Source of the DNA: an uncultured Saprospiraceae bacterium
GTDB taxonomy: Bacteria > Bacteroidota > Bacteroidia > Chitinophagales > Saprospiraceae
Length of the DNA: 15,090 bases
Assembly (NCBI GenBank): GCA_938044055.1
Contig: CALIQO010000573.1
Location: 1 to 15,090, forward strand
Direction: 5' to 3'
Shown: one piece after another, positions 13,697-15,090 of the stretch
Layout of the letters: each line of letters opens with the position of its first letter
Position numbering within the stretch: the stretch's first letter is position 1
The notes under the pieces: generated by a model
The model's input: only the letters and a program-made list of their open reading frames with translations
Databases searched by the model: none
What the model was told of the DNA's origin: nothing
Program-made: the position numbers and the translations under genes

Positions 13697-13903
13697 ATGA
13701 CACAATTTGCATTGTTCTTAGGAGGTCTAGGTGGACCAGAAATCCTTTTAATAGCTTTCGTTGTTTTACTTCTATTCGGTGGTAAGAAGCTTCCTGAATT
13801 GATGAAGGGTCTTGGGAAAGGCATCAGAGAATTCAATAATGCCAAGGCTAATATTGAAACTGAAGTAAAAGAAAGCATGAAGGAAATAGAAGACGGAAAA
13901 TAA
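13697..13903 (+). CDS. tatA: Sec-independent protein translocase TatA/E subunit
   Basis: A 68-residue inner-membrane protein that forms the oligomeric pore-like part of the twin-arginine translocase, exporting folded proteins. The order of elements is typical: short periplasmic N-terminus with GGPE, a transmembrane helix (about 14-28), the FGGKKLPEL hinge (27-35), an amphipathic helix [16 protein letters not shown] (36-51) and a charged tail. Single-subunit Bacteroidota Tat systems pair such a protein with TatC; tatC is not in this window. It has its own promoter and a strong terminator, so it appears to be a single-gene transcript. Confidence 0.96.
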   Translation: MTQFALFLGGLGGPEILLIAFVVLLLFGGKKLPELMKGLGKGIREFNNAKANIETEVKESMKEIEDGK

Positions 13904-13935
13904 CGGTATCATTACCTTATAAGATAATAACTATT

Positions 13936-13968
13936 AAGCAAGTCTGATTTTCAGGCTTGCTTTTTTTT
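13936..13968 (+). terminator. Strong intrinsic terminator after tatA
   Basis: A 12-bp stem, AAGCAAGTCTGA (13936-13947) with TCAGGCTTGCTT (13951-13962) and one G-U pair, has a 3-base loop and runs into eight T (13961-13968). On the opposite strand the run after the stem is not T-rich, so it serves mainly tatA and only weakly the convergent ruvC. Confidence 0.88.
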
Positions 13969-14013
13969 ATAATAATAGCTAAGGGTCGACATTCTTTTAT
14001 AACATGGAATTAT

Positions 14014-14565
14014 CTACTTTATCTTCCCTGGATTGTCCTTTATAAACGCACCCCATCCGCTATACTTTTTCTTCCCTCCTACTCCATTGCTCTGGTGATA
14101 ATGACATACTGCTGCACCCAGTGCATCTGTCGCATCTAAGTATTGATCATTAAGATTTACATCTAAGATAGAATTAAGCATAGCCGCAACTTGTTCCTTA
14201 GAGGCGTTGCCATTCCCAGCTACAGATTGTTTAATCTTCTTAGGAGAGTACTCAGTAATGTTGAGTCCCATGGTAATACCAGCAGCCATGGCTACTCCTT
14301 GCGCCCTACCTAACTTAAGCATGGATTGCACGTTTTTACCATAAAACGGTGCTTCAATTGCGAGTTCCTTAGGAAGGTAGGTCTCAATTATTTCTTGGAG
14401 TTGGAGGTATATTTCCTTCAGCTTTTCTGTATGCTCCTTGAATGATTTTAATTTCAATACACCCATTGTTACCAGTTTCATCTCACGACCCCTAATTTCC
14501 AGTACAGCATATCCTAGGACATTGGTCCCTGGATCAATCCCTAATATTTTATAATTGTCCTTCAC
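14014..14565 (-). CDS. ruvC: Holliday junction resolvase RuvC
   Basis: A 183-residue endonuclease (from the GTG start) that cuts four-way DNA junctions symmetrically, working with RuvAB in recombination repair. The RNase H-like active site is intact: D11 in ILGIDPGTNVLGYAV, E71 in LAIEAPFYGKNVQSMLKLGRAQG, and D144/D147 in LDATDALGAAVCHYH. The family's SPKKIKQSVAGNGNASKEQV block is present at 108-126. The open frame reaches an ATG at 14613, but residues added there are unlike RuvC, and the promoter element TACCTTTG at 14579-14572 lies inside that extension, so I prefer GTG 14565. That start lies only 6 bases after the -7 element, implying a leaderless or nearly leaderless mRNA. It converges with tatA and diverges from the flippase-like gene. 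Confidence 0.93.
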   Translation of the reverse strand: MKDNYKILGIDPGTNVLGYAVLEIRGREMKLVTMGVLKLKSFKEHTEKLKEIYLQLQEIIETYLPKELAIEAPFYGKNVQSMLKLGRAQGVAMAAGITMGLNITEYSPKKIKQSVAGNGNASKEQVAAMLNSILDVNLNDQYLDATDALGAAVCHYHQSNGVGGKKKYSGWGAFIKDNPGKIK

Positions 14566-14571
14566 TTCCGT

Positions 14572-14579
14572 CAAAGGTA
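14572..14579 (-). promoter_or_regulatory. Candidate -7 element of ruvC
   Basis: On the minus strand TACCTTTG (14579 to 14572) is a perfect TAnnTTTG, 6 bases before the GTG start at 14565. No clear -33 TTG is present at 19-21 bases upstream. If used, transcription would start at or within a base or two of the GTG. Confidence 0.42.
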
Positions 14580-14616
14580 ACAGATATCTTATTATATCAC
14601 ATAGAATTACCATATG

Positions 14617-14648
14617 TTGTCCCTCTGAATATAAAGCGCTTATATTTG
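14617..14648 (+). promoter_or_regulatory. Promoter of the flippase-like gene
   Basis: TTG (14617-14619), a 21-base spacer and a perfect -7 element TATATTTG (14641-14648) followed by CC. The ATG is at 14663, so the leader would be only about 8 bases. Confidence 0.6.
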
Positions 14649-14662
14649 CCGTTTAGGCACTT

Positions 14663-15090
14663 ATGACAGATTCTGATATATACAATCACAGTACAAAAAA
14701 GTATGGCATTCTAGCCATAAAGATTCTTGTGGTCGCCATAATCGGGACGTTGTTGTATAGACAGGTGTTCTATAAGAAAGACTTAGATCAACTATACAGT
14801 ACTTTCTCTGATCAGTTTCAATCTTCAGGAGCTGTATATCTACTTATTCCATTCTTTATTCTTATGCTTGTAAATTGGCTGCTCGAAGCTAAAAGGTGGC
14901 AGATAATAACACGGTATTTTAAAAAGTATAGCCTGTACGAATGTCTTAAGATGGTTATTGTGGGAATCACTTTTGGAGTAGTTACACCTTCAAGAATAGG
15001 AGAATATGGCGGCAGATTCTACATGATGGATCCAGGACATCGATGGAAAGCCATTTCAGGAACCTTCGTAGGAAGCATTGCACAGAATAT
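14663..15090 (+). CDS. Flippase-like / LPG-synthase transmembrane-domain protein (UPF0104 type), 3' end outside window
   Basis: Only the first 142 codons are present; the frame is still open at the window end. Hydrophobic segments lie at about 17-33, 56-74 and 95-109. NWLLEAKRWQ (71-80) and GITFGVVTPSRIGEYGGR (101-118) are the characteristic motifs of the lysylphosphatidylglycerol synthase transmembrane family (also called UPF0104 or YbhN type), continuing with a GSIAQN helix. Full members have about 300-350 residues and 7-8 membrane helices. In some bacteria this domain flips aminoacylated lipids; in Bacteroidota stand-alone members have no proven substrate. It is divergent from ruvC, with its own promoter. 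Confidence 0.88.
   Translation, partial: MTDSDIYNHSTKKYGILAIKILVVAIIGTLLYRQVFYKKDLDQLYSTFSDQFQSSGAVYLLIPFFILMLVNWLLEAKRWQIITRYFKKYSLYECLKMVIVGITFGVVTPSRIGEYGGRFYMMDPGHRWKAISGTFVGSIAQN

Noticed and set aside
13957..14139. 60-codon open frame on the plus strand over the tatA terminator and the ruvC 3' end
   Set aside because: It begins in the terminator's T-run and continues antisense to ruvC; no motif and no promoter.
1..15090. Mobile element, prophage, CRISPR array, toxin-antitoxin or defence system
   Set aside because: No transposase, integrase, direct-repeat array, terminal inverted repeats or defence-type genes were seen; gene content is housekeeping throughout.

Overview
This is a stretch of ordinary chromosomal DNA from a member of the Bacteroidota. 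Three things support that placement. It carries a gldB-family lipoprotein gene. It carries a tiny, very basic COX24/AURKAIP1-like gene of the kind common in that phylum. Most well-placed gene starts are preceded by the Bacteroidota -7 element TAnnTTTG, and clear Shine-Dalgarno sequences are lacking. I cannot place it below phylum level from the sequence alone. I see no insertion sequence, prophage, CRISPR array or obvious horizontally acquired island.

Layout. 1-73: tRNA-Phe (minus strand) with a well-formed promoter. 341-1659 (plus): a membrane-anchored M90/MtfA-like protein whose zinc-protease motif is destroyed, overlapping ogt (alkylguanine DNA repair) by a stop-start ATGA. 1707-3576 (minus): operon yicC-gmk-apaG. 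3577-3879: gene-free divergent spacer. 3880-5080 (plus): HU-like DNA-binding protein, a TPR membrane protein that overlaps it by 11 bases, and a 31-residue ribosomal-type peptide, closed by a strong terminator at 5106-5138. 5319-7930 (plus): RNase G/E, then a GT-B glycosyltransferase. 8022-9788 (plus): aspS. 9791-11320 (minus): nadC-rsmI, ending tail to tail with aspS. 11476-13903 (plus): gldB, an isopenicillin-N-synthase-like 2OG-Fe(II) oxygenase and tatA, with a strong terminator at 13936-13968. 14014-14565 (minus): ruvC. 14663-end (plus): the first 142 codons of a flippase-like (LPG synthase TM / UPF0104) membrane protein, divergent from ruvC.

Together these are mostly housekeeping functions: translation and RNA processing (tRNA-Phe, aspS, rsmI, RNase G, YicC, the COX24-like peptide), nucleotide and NAD synthesis (gmk, nadC), DNA repair and architecture (ogt, ruvC, HU), and envelope functions (tatA, gldB, glycosyltransferase, flippase-like protein). 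I found no convincing new multi-gene system. The most notable items are the pseudo-peptidase at 341-1177, the easily missed 31-codon gene at 4985-5080, a consistent set of promoter elements that correct several start codons and suggest a near-leaderless ruvC mRNA, and gldB without gldC beside it.
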